Below, piece by piece: positions 1 through 7,347 of a stretch of DNA of 12,602 nucleotides. How positions within the stretch are numbered: the first letter of the stretch is position 1; each line of letters starts with the position of its first letter. The DNA comes from an uncultured Bacilli bacterium (GTDB lineage: Bacteria > Bacillota_I > Bacilli_A > RF39 > UBA660), in assembly GCA_910587745.1 (NCBI GenBank), contig CAJUNE010000031.1, positions 1 through 12,602 on the forward strand. The letters run 5' to 3'. Under the pieces are notes generated by a model. That model was not told where the DNA came from. It did no database searches and was given only the letters and a program-made list of their open reading frames with translations. The position numbers and the translations under genes were made by a program.

Positions 1-1628
1 TTTTTTATAATGCTATTTTCATTGCAAGAACATATATTTTCAAATATTCTGGCTCTATCTTCGGTAGAATATGTATGCGAATATTTATCTATAAAATATA
101 TATTTTCTTTGTTTTCTTCATTGATTGTATAATTATATATATATTCTTTGGTATAAGAATTATTATAACTAAAATCCTCAGGGTTATATTTATTCCACTC
201 ATTAAAAATGTCTTTGCTTTTTTTATTTAAAGCAAATTCTGTATTATGGATTAACTCGTGACATAATAATTCACTGATATTTGGTTGGTTTATATCAATT
301 ACTATCATAAATTTATAATTATTTAAAAGAGAATAAGCAGCAGGATTGGATATTTGATTTTCTAAATTGCTTGGGGTTAATTTGGAAGTTAAATATATAT
401 GTAGTCCTTCATATTTTTCAAAGTAAAAACTATCAAAAAAATCTTTGTTATATTTTTGTAAAATACCTTCTATTTCTGTTAAACCTTTTTCAATTTTTAA
501 ATTATTTGTTTCAACCTCAGCATTAAAATCAGGATATTTAATATCTGTCTCTTTTTTTATGTGAATATTTATATTATAATCACTTTTTAATCTATTTATA
601 GCATTAGTTAGTTTTTCTTCTTCTTTTTGTTTTTCTTCAGCAATATTTATTTCTTCGTATTTAATATTTTTTAAGTCTAGTATATATATATTTCCTGTAT
701 TTTCTCCTATTTCAAAATATAAATAATCTTTGTATAAACTTATATTACTTAAATTATTGTCTTTGGTTATATCTAATGATATCTTTTTTAATATACTTTT
801 ATTTAAATCTAATATGCTTATTTCATTATCAACTATGTTAAAGTAATATAATATATTATCTTTTAAATAACTTGTAAAATAATATTCTGTTTCTAAATAA
901 TTAGGGAATTCTTGCTCTTTATTTTCTTTTAAATTAATAACTTTATATGTATTCTTATCATAAAAATAAAATCCATTTTCATATTTATAACTGTTTTTGC
1001 TTATAATTTCTTTATATTCATTTTTACTAATATCATATATATAATGAATGTTTTTATCTATATTAAATAATAATAAATAACTATTATTTTTACTTGTGTA
1101 ATAATCTTCTATAAATGTTTCATTTAATTCCTCGGGTAAACTTCTAAATAGCTTTTCTTTATCTTTTTGATTCAAATATAATTTATTATCTATATATTTT
1201 AAAAATGTGTCTTTATACTTAATTATCTTAGGATAGTTGTCACTATTATTTAGATTAGTTTCATAAAGTTTTTCATATTCATAACTATATATTTCTTTCT
1301 TATCTTCATTAGTACACTCAATGTAATCATTTACTAAAGTACAATCCGAATTATTACTAAAACTTTTTATTTTTGAACTTTTTTCTTTATTTATATCTCT
1401 TTTATATAATTGATAGCTATTTTCTTTTTTTAATAAATAGTATATTTCTTTATCTTTTATAGAGTAGCCACTTAATTCTTCTTCTCTTTCATTTAATTTG
1501 TAAACATATAAAAAATTCTCAATCTTGTTACCTTTTAATATTCCTTCTTTTTCAACACTAAAGCTCAAAAAATAAAGACACAAAAAAAGTGCAATCATAC
1601 TAAGTAATAAAGCTAGATTTCTTTTCAT
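1..1628 (-). CDS. Membrane-anchored putative zinc metallopeptidase with beta-propeller-like N-terminal half, 3' end outside window
   Basis: The reading frame is open from an ATG at 1628 to the window edge, giving 542 residues with no stop; the C-terminus is missing. RBS GAGGGA lies 6 nt upstream of the ATG. Residues 5-23 are a hydrophobic segment after MKRN, without a clear lipobox, so a signal anchor or signal peptide for an extracellular protein. Residues about 30-315 contain repeated short beta-type units ending in patterns like IYILDLK and YIYDISK, which suggest a propeller-like fold (inference). A charged helical linker follows near 325-345. The C-terminal part has HELIH at 457-461, the HExxH zinc site, then W478, NPEDF at 482-486, and EDRARIFE at 523-530, where E523 is a likely third ligand as in gluzincin-type peptidases. 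Substrate is unknown. It lies 52 nt downstream of rsmG and has its own promoter candidate. Peptidase fold is fairly sure; role is unknown. Confidence 0.75.
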   Translation of the reverse strand, partial: MKRNLALLLSMIALFLCLYFLSFSVEKEGILKGNKIENFLYVYKLNEREEELSGYSIKDKEIYYLLKKENSYQLYKRDINKEKSSKIKSFSNNSDCTLVNDYIECTNEDKKEIYSYEYEKLYETNLNNSDNYPKIIKYKDTFLKYIDNKLYLNQKDKEKLFRSLPEELNETFIEDYYTSKNNSYLLLFNIDKNIHYIYDISKNEYKEIISKNSYKYENGFYFYDKNTYKVINLKENKEQEFPNYLETEYYFTSYLKDNILYYFNIVDNEISILDLNKSILKKISLDITKDNNLSNISLYKDYLYFEIGENTGNIYILDLKNIKYEEINIAEEKQKEEEKLTNAINRLKSDYNINIHIKKETDIKYPDFNAEVETNNLKIEKGLTEIEGILQKYNKDFFDSFYFEKYEGLHIYLTSKLTPSNLENQISNPAAYSLLNNYKFMIVIDINQPNISELLCHELIHNTEFALNKKSKDIFNEWNKYNPEDFSYNNSYTKEYIYNYTINEENKENIYFIDKYSHTYSTEDRARIFENICSCNENSIIK

Positions 1629-1648
1629 ACTATCCCTCTATTATAAAT

Positions 1649-1677
1649 ATAATAACACACTCTTAGTTTTATGTCTA
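1649..1677 (-). promoter_or_regulatory. Promoter candidate for the metallopeptidase gene
   Basis: On the minus strand TAGACA (1677-1672) is followed after 17 nt by TATTAT (1654-1649), preceded by TGT as an extended -10. The predicted start of transcription is near 1642, giving a leader of about 14 nt that contains the GAGGGA ribosome binding site. No terminator is visible between rsmG and this point, so read-through from rsmG is also possible. Confidence 0.5.
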
Positions 1678-1680
1678 ATT

Positions 1681-2388
1681 TTATTTTAAGACTTGTTTTT
1701 TTATTTTGTCGTACTTTCTAGGATAAGTGTCTGGTGTTTCCTTTTCTTTTCTTATTTTTATAATTGTCCTCTCACTTATTTGGTCTGGTAAAATAAATTT
1801 CTCCATTTTTTCAATTTCACAATTTAATACTTTTAATGTACTTTCGGCTTCTTTTAGTTCTTCTTCAGCTTTTCCTTTTAAAGCGACAAAATATCCATTA
1901 ACTTTAAGAAATGGTACGGAAAGCTCTGTAAGTATGCGAAGAGAGGCTACTGCTCTAGATGTAACTATATCAAAACATTCTCTATATTCAGTTGGTAGCT
2001 CTTCTGCTCTACCATGTATACACTTTATATTTTTTAATCCTAATTCTTTTATAACTTCATTTAAAAATGATATCTTTTTATTATTAGAATCTAATAAAAT
2101 TATTTCTAGTTTTGGAAAAAATATTTTTAATACTAAACCTGGAAAACCAGCGCCAGTTCCGATATCTAATATTTTTAATTCTTGATTTAAATCAACAGCT
2201 TTAGTTATACTTAATGAATCATAAAAATGTTTTAAATATATATCTTCTATTTTCGTTATAGCAGTTAAATTAAATTTATTGTTATATTCAAGTAACATTC
2301 TTGCATATTCTTCTAATTTAGTTAACTCTTCTTCAGTTGGCTTTATATTTAATTTATTTAACTCTTTTATAAATTCATTTATATTCAT
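1681..2388 (-). CDS. rsmG: 16S rRNA (guanine-N7)-methyltransferase RsmG
   Basis: RsmG (GidB) is the cytoplasmic SAM-dependent enzyme that makes 7-methylguanosine at G527 of 16S rRNA; its loss is known to give low-level streptomycin resistance. The 235-residue length is typical. Visible landmarks are NLTA at 40-43 and KHFYDSL at 53-59, the SAM-binding motif I loop LDIGTGAGFPG at 74-84, LLDSNNKK near 98-105, GRAEE at 126-130, and VTSRAVASL at 142-150. The ATG at 2388 has AGGTGA 6 nt upstream. In many Bacillota rsmG directly follows mnmE-mnmG; here the order is kept, but a terminator and a 266-nt gap separate it from mnmG and it has its own -10 element. It may be co-transcribed with the downstream metallopeptidase gene. 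Confidence 0.97.
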   Translation of the reverse strand: MNINEFIKELNKLNIKPTEEELTKLEEYARMLLEYNNKFNLTAITKIEDIYLKHFYDSLSITKAVDLNQELKILDIGTGAGFPGLVLKIFFPKLEIILLDSNNKKISFLNEVIKELGLKNIKCIHGRAEELPTEYRECFDIVTSRAVASLRILTELSVPFLKVNGYFVALKGKAEEELKEAESTLKVLNCEIEKMEKFILPDQISERTIIKIRKEKETPDTYPRKYDKIKKQVLK

Positions 2389-2406
2389 ACTTTTTCACCT
2401 AAAGTT

Positions 2407-2415
2407 ATTATATCA
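2407..2415 (-). promoter_or_regulatory. Extended -10 promoter for rsmG
   Basis: The minus strand reads TGATATAAT (2415-2407), a perfect TATAAT with an extended TGn element but no good -35. Transcription would start near 2400, right at the AGGTGA ribosome binding site, leaving a leader of only about 12 nt. Such a short leader is unusual but possible. Confidence 0.45.
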
Positions 2416-2465
2416 TACTTATTTTAATTCCTATACTTTTTTTAATTCTTAATTTTGATGTAGGC

Positions 2466-2494
2466 TTGAAAATAATTATAATTTATGATATTAT
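2466..2494 (+). promoter_or_regulatory. Plus-strand promoter of the small RNA candidate
   Basis: TTGAAA (2466-2471), a 17-nt spacer and TATTAT (2489-2494) form a good sigma-A-type promoter pointing rightward, away from rsmG and toward the 3' end of mnmG. Transcription is expected to start near 2501. No plus-strand protein gene follows, so it most likely drives the RNA described next. Confidence 0.55.
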
Positions 2495-2500
2495 GTATGC

Positions 2501-2611
2501 AGATGAAAGAAATTTCATACAATAAAAAAGGAACATTTAATTGACTATGTTGAGTGTTGCCAAAAGTTTGGTTTCACCTAATTCTAGCTAGAGTTAGGTG
2601 ATTTTCTTTTT
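2501..2611 (+). ncRNA. Candidate structured small RNA, about 110 nt, unidentified
   Basis: The segment lies between a promoter and an intrinsic terminator on the plus strand. It can form an ATGAAA/TTTCAT hairpin with a GAAA tetraloop (2503-2518), a stem of GGAACATT (2530-2537) with AGTGTTGCC (2553-2561, one bulged G), and the terminator stem. Two very short open frames occur: 13 codons from 2503, and 14 from an ATG near 2547 with AAGGA upstream; neither is convincing. It is the only plus-strand unit in a window of minus-strand genes, and it is convergent with the end of mnmG. I do not recognise the family. Existence rests on promoter, terminator and fold together; function is unknown. Confidence 0.45.
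2574..2611 (+). terminator. Intrinsic terminator of the plus-strand small RNA
   Basis: A 14-pair inverted repeat (2574-2587 with 2588-2601, containing one T-G wobble) is followed by TTTTCTTTTT (2602-2611). The T-run is only on the plus-strand side; the minus-strand side of the hairpin is followed by AAACC, so the hairpin is directional. Confidence 0.7.
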
Positions 2612-2634
2612 ATATTAATATTATAAACAATTAA

Positions 2635-2656
2635 AAAGTGCCTTTTCTGGCACTTT
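2635..2656 (-). terminator. Intrinsic terminator of the mnmE-mnmG operon
   Basis: AAAGTGCC (2635-2642) pairs with GGCACTTT (2649-2656) around a 6-nt loop. On the minus strand the stem is followed by a short T-run. The last bases of the mnmG stop codon form part of the stem. Confidence 0.75.
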
Positions 2657-4511
2657 ATTTATTGTATTTCTTTTTTAAATATACTGAAAGTATGGATAAA
2701 TCTGATGGGTTAACTCCTGATATTCTTGCTGCTTGACCCATAGTAACTGGTCTTACTTTCTCTAGTTTTTGTCTGGCTTCACTAGCTAAATTTAAAACAT
2801 CTTTATAATCTATATCTTTTGGTATTTCTTTTTCTTCTAATTTTAGCATTTTTTCGGCTTCTTTATAAGCTTTGGCTATATATCCTTCATATTTTACTTC
2901 TATTTCAACTTCTTCTAAAATATCATTAGAAGCATTTATTTCAATAAAATTTTTTATAAAATCTATTTTCATTTCTGGTCTTTTTAATAATATATAATAT
3001 GATGTACTAAATGTTGGTACTTCTAAATTGTTATTTCTAAATATTTCTTTTGTTTTTTCATTTAACTGAATATTATTGTTTCGTAATATATTTTTTATCT
3101 CATTTATTTTTTCTTGTTTTTCTGTTAATTTTTGATATCTTTCTTCATCTATTGTACCATGATTATATCCTATATTTCTTAATCTTAAATCAGCATTGTC
3201 ATGTCTTAGTATTAGTCTAAACTCAGCACGACTAGTTAACATACGGTATGGTTCTCCTGTTCCTTTAGTTACTAAATCATCAATTAATACTCCGATATAA
3301 GCATCATTTCTTTTTAATATTAAAGGCTCTATTTCTTTTAATTTATGATGAGCATTAATTCCAGCGATTAATCCTTGGGCGGCGGCTTCTTCATAGCCAC
3401 TTGTACCATTTATTTGGCCCGCTGTGAATAAGTTCTCTATTATTTTATTTTCTAAAGATGCTTTCATTTCTAATGGATCGATTGCATCATATTCAATAGC
3501 ATAGGCATATTTTGTAATAATAGCATTTTCTAATCCTTTTAATGAATGAACCATTTTTTCTTGAACTTCTTCAGGCATAGATGTCGAAAAACCTTGTAAA
3601 TACCATTCATCATAATATAAACTCTCTGGTTCTAAAAATAATTGATGTCTTTCTTTATCTGCAAATCTAACTATTTTGTCTTCAATTGATGGGCAATATC
3701 TTGGTCCAACTCCTGTAACATATCCACCATACATTGCTGATTTATCAAGATTATCCTTAATAATATTATGAGTATTCTCATTAGTATATAATAAATAGCA
3801 TTTTTGTTGATTATTTATTTCATAAAGCGGTTCTATGTCGTGAGAAAAAGTATAATACTTATCATCACCTTTTTCTTCACTCATTTTGGTAAAGTCAATA
3901 CTACTTTTCTTTATTCGTGGTGGAGTTCCCGTTTTTAGTCTTTGAATTGTTAAGCCTAACTTTTTTAAATTATCACTTAGAAAATTACTTCTAGCCTCTC
4001 CATGAGGTCCGCCTGGCGTATTTTTTGAACCTATTAAAATGTTTCCTTTGGTATATGTTCCTGTTGTTAATATAACAGTCTTGCCTTCAATTTTTGTTCC
4101 ATCTTCTAAAATAACCCCGTTTACTTTATTATTGATTGTGATTAAGTCTTCAACCATTCCTTCAATTATTTCTAAGTTTTCAGTCTTTCTTAATGTTTCT
4201 AGCATTATCTTGGGGTAAGTAATTTTATCAGCTTGAGCTCTTAAACTTCTAACAGCAGGCCCTTTCCCATTATTAAGCATTTTAATTTGGAAGTGAGATT
4301 GGTCCGCGACTACTCCCATAATGCCTCCTAAAGCATCTATTTCTCTGACAATTATTCCTTTGGCTGTTCCCCCTATTGAAGGATTACAAGGCATATCAGC
4401 AATATTTTTGATATTCATAGTTATAAGTAGAGTTTTTAGTCCTAATATGGACGCTATATGTGAGGCTTCACAACCAGCGTGTCCTCCTCCTACTACAATA
4501 CAATCATACAT
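2655..4511 (-). CDS. mnmG: tRNA uridine-5-carboxymethylaminomethyl modification enzyme MnmG (GidA)
   Basis: MnmG is the FAD-binding partner of MnmE; the complex installs the carboxymethylaminomethyl group on U34 of tRNAs reading split codon boxes. The 618 residues match the usual length of about 620-630. The dinucleotide-binding motif GGGHAGCEAS is at 8-17, PCNPSIGG at 41-48 and LKTGTPPR at 192-199; further on are GPRYCPSIEDK and GYEEAAAQGLIAGINA, all family signatures. The ATG at 4511 comes one base after the stop of the preceding small gene, which implies translational coupling; its ribosome binding site is weak (AAGTGG). It is last in the mnmE operon and is followed by a terminator. Confidence 0.98.
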   Translation of the reverse strand: MYDCIVVGGGHAGCEASHIASILGLKTLLITMNIKNIADMPCNPSIGGTAKGIIVREIDALGGIMGVVADQSHFQIKMLNNGKGPAVRSLRAQADKITYPKIMLETLRKTENLEIIEGMVEDLITINNKVNGVILEDGTKIEGKTVILTTGTYTKGNILIGSKNTPGGPHGEARSNFLSDNLKKLGLTIQRLKTGTPPRIKKSSIDFTKMSEEKGDDKYYTFSHDIEPLYEINNQQKCYLLYTNENTHNIIKDNLDKSAMYGGYVTGVGPRYCPSIEDKIVRFADKERHQLFLEPESLYYDEWYLQGFSTSMPEEVQEKMVHSLKGLENAIITKYAYAIEYDAIDPLEMKASLENKIIENLFTAGQINGTSGYEEAAAQGLIAGINAHHKLKEIEPLILKRNDAYIGVLIDDLVTKGTGEPYRMLTSRAEFRLILRHDNADLRLRNIGYNHGTIDEERYQKLTEKQEKINEIKNILRNNNIQLNEKTKEIFRNNNLEVPTFSTSYYILLKRPEMKIDFIKNFIEINASNDILEEVEIEVKYEGYIAKAYKEAEKMLKLEEKEIPKDIDYKDVLNLASEARQKLEKVRPVTMGQAARISGVNPSDLSILSVYLKKKYNK

Positions 4512-4512
4512 T

Positions 4513-4758
4513 TTATTCCACTTCTTTCATTTTCTTAAACTTTCTTAATTTAATAATTGATATTAAAAATACAATTAAACTTAATAATTCTCCTATTAGT
4601 AATAAAATAATTAAAGGCCAAAATAGTAGTGTTACAAAAAAGGCTATATCTACATTTTTTATAATGATATATATAATAATACTTATTGTTATAAAACATA
4701 TGGCACTAATATTTCTTAAAAATTTCCAAATTTCATTTTTTATTTCTTTTTTGTGCAT
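4513..4758 (-). CDS. Small membrane protein of unknown function between mnmE and mnmG
   Basis: This is an 81-residue protein with a charged N-terminus (MHKKEIKNE), a hydrophobic segment at about 18-34, a longer one at about 38-70 that could be one kinked or two helices, and a basic tail (KLRKFKKMKEVE). I do not recognise the family. It begins 12 nt after the mnmE stop and ends one base before mnmG, so it is certainly transcribed with them. The ribosome binding site is weak (TAGGCA). Tight packing on both sides and a clean membrane-protein pattern argue that it is real. Nothing in the sequence links it chemically to tRNA modification. Confidence 0.8.
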   Translation of the reverse strand: MHKKEIKNEIWKFLRNISAICFITISIIIYIIIKNVDIAFFVTLLFWPLIILLLIGELLSLIVFLISIIKLRKFKKMKEVE

Positions 4759-4770
4759 AATTGCCTATTA

Positions 4771-6114
4771 TTACTTTCCTAAACAAAATTTACTAAATAA
4801 AGTATCTAATAGCTCATCTTGGTATGATTCTCCTGTTATCTCTCCTAAAGCATCCCAGGCTGCTTTGATATCAATTGCTATCATATCAACTGGTATTTCA
4901 TCACTAATATTATTTATAGCATTATCAATGTGTTTTAATGCCTCTTTTATTAAATTAATTGCTCTAGTGCTAGATACAATCTCTAAATTACTTTGTTCTA
5001 ATTTTTCTAAATCAAATAATTCTATTATTCTATTCTTTAGATTATCTAAACCATTATCTGACATGGTATTTCCTGTAATATAATCATCTTTTATTGCTAT
5101 TTTACTTTCTAAATCACTTTTGTTAATAAAAGTTATTTTTGTTTTTCCCTTTATTTTTTCTTGTATTTCTTTATCTTCATTTGTTAATTCTTCATTATTG
5201 TTTAATACATGAATAACTAAATCAGCTTCTTTTATCATTTCTAAAGATTTATCTACACCAATACGCTCAACTACATCTTCTGTTTTTCTAATTCCTGCTG
5301 TATCGATAAACTTTAATCTAATCCCCTTTAACTCTAATTCGCCTTCAACTATATCTCTGGTTGTTCCTGCTATATCTGTAACGATAGCTTTATTCTCTTG
5401 TAATAAATGGTTTAATATGCTACTTTTTCCAACATTTGGTCTACCTACAATCGCTACTTTGATTCCTTCACTTATTAACTTTCCAACCTTTGCTTCATCT
5501 AAGAGATTTTCTAATTCTTTTTTTATCTCTTTTAATCTTGGTGGTAAATTTTCTAAAGTTATTTCTAAAGCATCTTCATATTCTGGAAAATCAATATTTA
5601 CTTCGATATTGGCCATTAACTCCACAATTATGTCTCTTACTTTCTTTATTTTTCGTGAAACTTTACCATTTATACCATTTAAAGCTAACTTTCGTTCTAA
5701 ATCAGTATTTGAACTTAAAAGAGCATTAACACTTTCCGCTTCACATAAATCTAATCTACCATTTAAAAAGGCTCTTTTGGTAAATTCTCCTTTTCGTGCT
5801 AGACGAATACCATTTTCAAGTAGTATCTCTAATACTTTTTTAGTGGGAGCTATACCACCATGCGAATTTATTTCAACTATATCTTCTTTAGTATATGTTT
5901 TTGGTGCCTTAAATACGGAAACTAATACTTCATCAATTATTTCATTATTATTAATAATATGCCCGTAATGAATAGTATGACTTTCTACTTTTGTTAAGTC
6001 TTTGCCACTAAAAAGACCTGCAACTTTTTTTATTGCATCTTCTCCACTTACTCTTATTATTGAAATTGCTCCAACACCAAGTGATGTTGAGATTGCACAT
6101 ATAGTATCATTCAT
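4771..6114 (-). CDS. mnmE: tRNA modification GTPase MnmE (TrmE)
   Basis: MnmE is a dimeric, potassium-activated GTPase that works with MnmG on wobble uridine modification, using a folate one-carbon unit. At 447 residues it has the usual architecture: an N-terminal folate-binding domain (about 1-118), a helical domain, an inserted G domain with GRPNVGKSS at 224-232, the TTRD switch at 251-254, DTAG at 271-274 and NKSD at 331-334, and the C-terminal FCLGK at 443-447 whose cysteine is essential in the family. The ATG at 6114 was chosen because MNDTICAIST matches the conserved family start. It is the first gene of the mnmE-small protein-mnmG operon and has a strong promoter. Confidence 0.98.
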   Translation of the reverse strand: MNDTICAISTSLGVGAISIIRVSGEDAIKKVAGLFSGKDLTKVESHTIHYGHIINNNEIIDEVLVSVFKAPKTYTKEDIVEINSHGGIAPTKKVLEILLENGIRLARKGEFTKRAFLNGRLDLCEAESVNALLSSNTDLERKLALNGINGKVSRKIKKVRDIIVELMANIEVNIDFPEYEDALEITLENLPPRLKEIKKELENLLDEAKVGKLISEGIKVAIVGRPNVGKSSILNHLLQENKAIVTDIAGTTRDIVEGELELKGIRLKFIDTAGIRKTEDVVERIGVDKSLEMIKEADLVIHVLNNNEELTNEDKEIQEKIKGKTKITFINKSDLESKIAIKDDYITGNTMSDNGLDNLKNRIIELFDLEKLEQSNLEIVSSTRAINLIKEALKHIDNAINNISDEIPVDMIAIDIKAAWDALGEITGESYQDELLDTLFSKFCLGK

Positions 6115-6140
6115 AGTTAACCGCTTCCTTAAGCGTGTAT

Positions 6141-6169
6141 ATTATAACATTTTTTTATAGTTTTTACAA
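6141..6169 (-). promoter_or_regulatory. Promoter of the mnmE-mnmG operon
   Basis: On the minus strand TTGTAA (6169-6164), 17 nt and TATAAT (6146-6141), with TGT just before the -10. Transcription should start near 6134, at the base of a CGCTT/AAGCG hairpin (6122-6135) whose loop carries AAGG of the likely ribosome binding site. Confidence 0.7.
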
Positions 6170-6187
6170 AACCTTTTTTCATTTTAA

Positions 6188-6215
6188 AAAAAAGATAATC
6201 TATCTTATCTTTTTT
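6188..6215 (-). terminator. Intrinsic terminator after the unknown 201-residue gene
   Basis: AAAAAAGATAA (6188-6198) pairs with TTATCTTTTTT (6205-6215), and the stem overlaps the stop codon of the gene at 6205. A/T runs flank both sides, so it could act in either direction, but only minus-strand transcription is expected here. The stem is AT-rich and only moderately stable. Confidence 0.6.
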
Positions 6216-6810
6216 GACCATTATTACCTATTTTTAATCTTTGATTGATTATTTCTTGATAAACAGTTTCTTTATCATAGTATATTGGTAAAATATTTCC
6301 TAAAATGTAGTCTTTTAATTCTGGATTGTTTTTATCCATTGCTGTGTATCTTCCATCAATAGGATTACGTAATAAATAATTATTCTCAAAAGAAGATATT
6401 AATTCTAATGCATAATTACCATTCGTTAATGCTCTACCAATATATAATCCTCTTGCTATAAAATCTTCTAGGCTTATATAACATTCTTCTAATTCACTTA
6501 AAGTTGCAAAACATTCTATTACATTTAACGACTTACTGATAAGACTGAAACTACTGCTATTGGTACATATGTGATAAAAGTCAGTGTTATCATATATTAT
6601 TTTCTCTTTTCTTTCTATTAAATTAGCATCTTCTGCTAGTTTAATTACAAAATCTGAAAACTTATATAAATCTTCTGGTTTTTCAACCGTATAACTTGCT
6701 CCTGTTCTTATATCATCAATATTAAAAGTTCCTTGAACTAATGTTGTTTCAAGTTTAATACTTGGAGCTTTTTTTATATATAATGCCCCATTAAAAATAA
6801 TTTTTTCCAT
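6205..6810 (-). CDS. Hypothetical cytoplasmic protein, 201 residues
   Basis: I do not recognise this family. The protein starts MEKIIFNGALYIKK, has no signal peptide or membrane segment, and is a mixed alpha/beta sequence with acidic stretches and a hydrophilic end (NNGQKR). The ATG at 6810 is chosen over an in-frame ATG at 6846 because GGGGGAT lies 6 nt before 6810 and the promoter -10 lies between the two. The gene is monocistronic, with its own near-consensus promoter and a terminator, and sits between the rplM-rpsI and mnmE operons. The strong promoter and strong ribosome binding site suggest good expression. No catalytic motif is visible, so no function is proposed. Confidence 0.8.
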   Translation of the reverse strand: MEKIIFNGALYIKKAPSIKLETTLVQGTFNIDDIRTGASYTVEKPEDLYKFSDFVIKLAEDANLIERKEKIIYDNTDFYHICTNSSSFSLISKSLNVIECFATLSELEECYISLEDFIARGLYIGRALTNGNYALELISSFENNYLLRNPIDGRYTAMDKNNPELKDYILGNILPIYYDKETVYQEIINQRLKIGNNGQKR

Positions 6811-6836
6811 AAAAAATCCCCCTTTTTTTGCTAAGT

Positions 6837-6865
6837 ATCTTATCATATGCTTCTTAGTATGTCAA
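6837..6865 (-). promoter_or_regulatory. Promoter of the unknown 201-residue gene
   Basis: A perfect TTGACA -35 (6865-6860), 17-nt spacer and TAAGAT -10 (6842-6837) with an upstream TGA extended element. Transcription should start near 6830, downstream of the ATG at 6846, which rules that ATG out as the start for this transcript. Confidence 0.75.
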
Positions 6866-6883
6866 CTGTTTAATACATGCAAA

Positions 6884-6905
6884 AAGACTTGGAAACCCAA
6901 GCCTT
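6884..6905 (-). terminator. Intrinsic terminator of the rplM-rpsI operon
   Basis: On the minus strand AAGGCTTGG and CCAAGTCTT pair (nine pairs with one G-U) around a 4-base loop and are followed by T residues. It lies 14 nt beyond the rpsI stop and just upstream of the next promoter. Confidence 0.8.
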
Positions 6906-6919
6906 GTTTTGAAAACATA

Positions 6920-7336
6920 TTAACGTTTTGAGAATTGTGGAGCACGACGAGCTTTTTTAAGTCCGTATTTCTTACGTTCTTTAACTCTTGCGTCTCTAGT
7001 TAAGAAACCATTTGTTTTTAAGATTTTACGATATGAATCTTCTCTTGTTTGGTCAGTATTAGCATCAAATTCTAATAAAGCTCTTGCTATACCTAAACGA
7101 ATAGCTCCAGCTTGTCCTGAATATCCGCCACCTTTTACTGATACTTCAATATCGAAACGATTAACATTATCTGTTACTGTTAATGGTTGTTTTAAATCCA
7201 TTACTAAAATTTGATTTGGAAAATATTCATTAACATCTACACCATTTACAATAATATTTCCAGTTCCACCTGTAATTCTAACAGATGCAGAACTTCTTTT
7301 ACGACGACCTGTTGCAGTCCATACTTGTTTAGCCAT
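6920..7336 (-). CDS. rpsI: 30S ribosomal protein S9 (uS9)
   Basis: S9 is a small-subunit head protein whose basic C-terminal tail reaches the P-site tRNA. The 138-residue protein has the N-terminal TGRRKRSSASVR stretch, the GGGYSGQAGAIRLGIARAL core near 69-87 and the hallmark end KKYGLKKARRAPQFSKR with its terminal SKR. The ATG at 7336 has AGGAGG 7 nt upstream. It is separated by only 11 nt from rplM and shares its promoter, the universal L13-S9 gene pair. Confidence 0.98.
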   Translation of the reverse strand: MAKQVWTATGRRKRSSASVRITGGTGNIIVNGVDVNEYFPNQILVMDLKQPLTVTDNVNRFDIEVSVKGGGYSGQAGAIRLGIARALLEFDANTDQTREDSYRKILKTNGFLTRDARVKERKKYGLKKARRAPQFSKR

Positions 7337-7347
7337 TAATAAACCTC

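Noticed and set aside
2501..2611. Type II CRISPR tracrRNA
   Set aside because: An AT-rich RNA with repeat-like ATTTCATAC and a terminal hairpin recalls tracrRNA, but there is no cas gene or repeat array here. A genome-wide match of a CRISPR repeat to 2503-2530 would revive the idea.
6811..6846. Upstream ATG at 6846 as start of the unknown 201-residue gene
   Set aside because: It lies upstream of the predicted transcription start, and the Lys-Lys-Gly-Gly codons of the extension are in fact the ribosome binding site.
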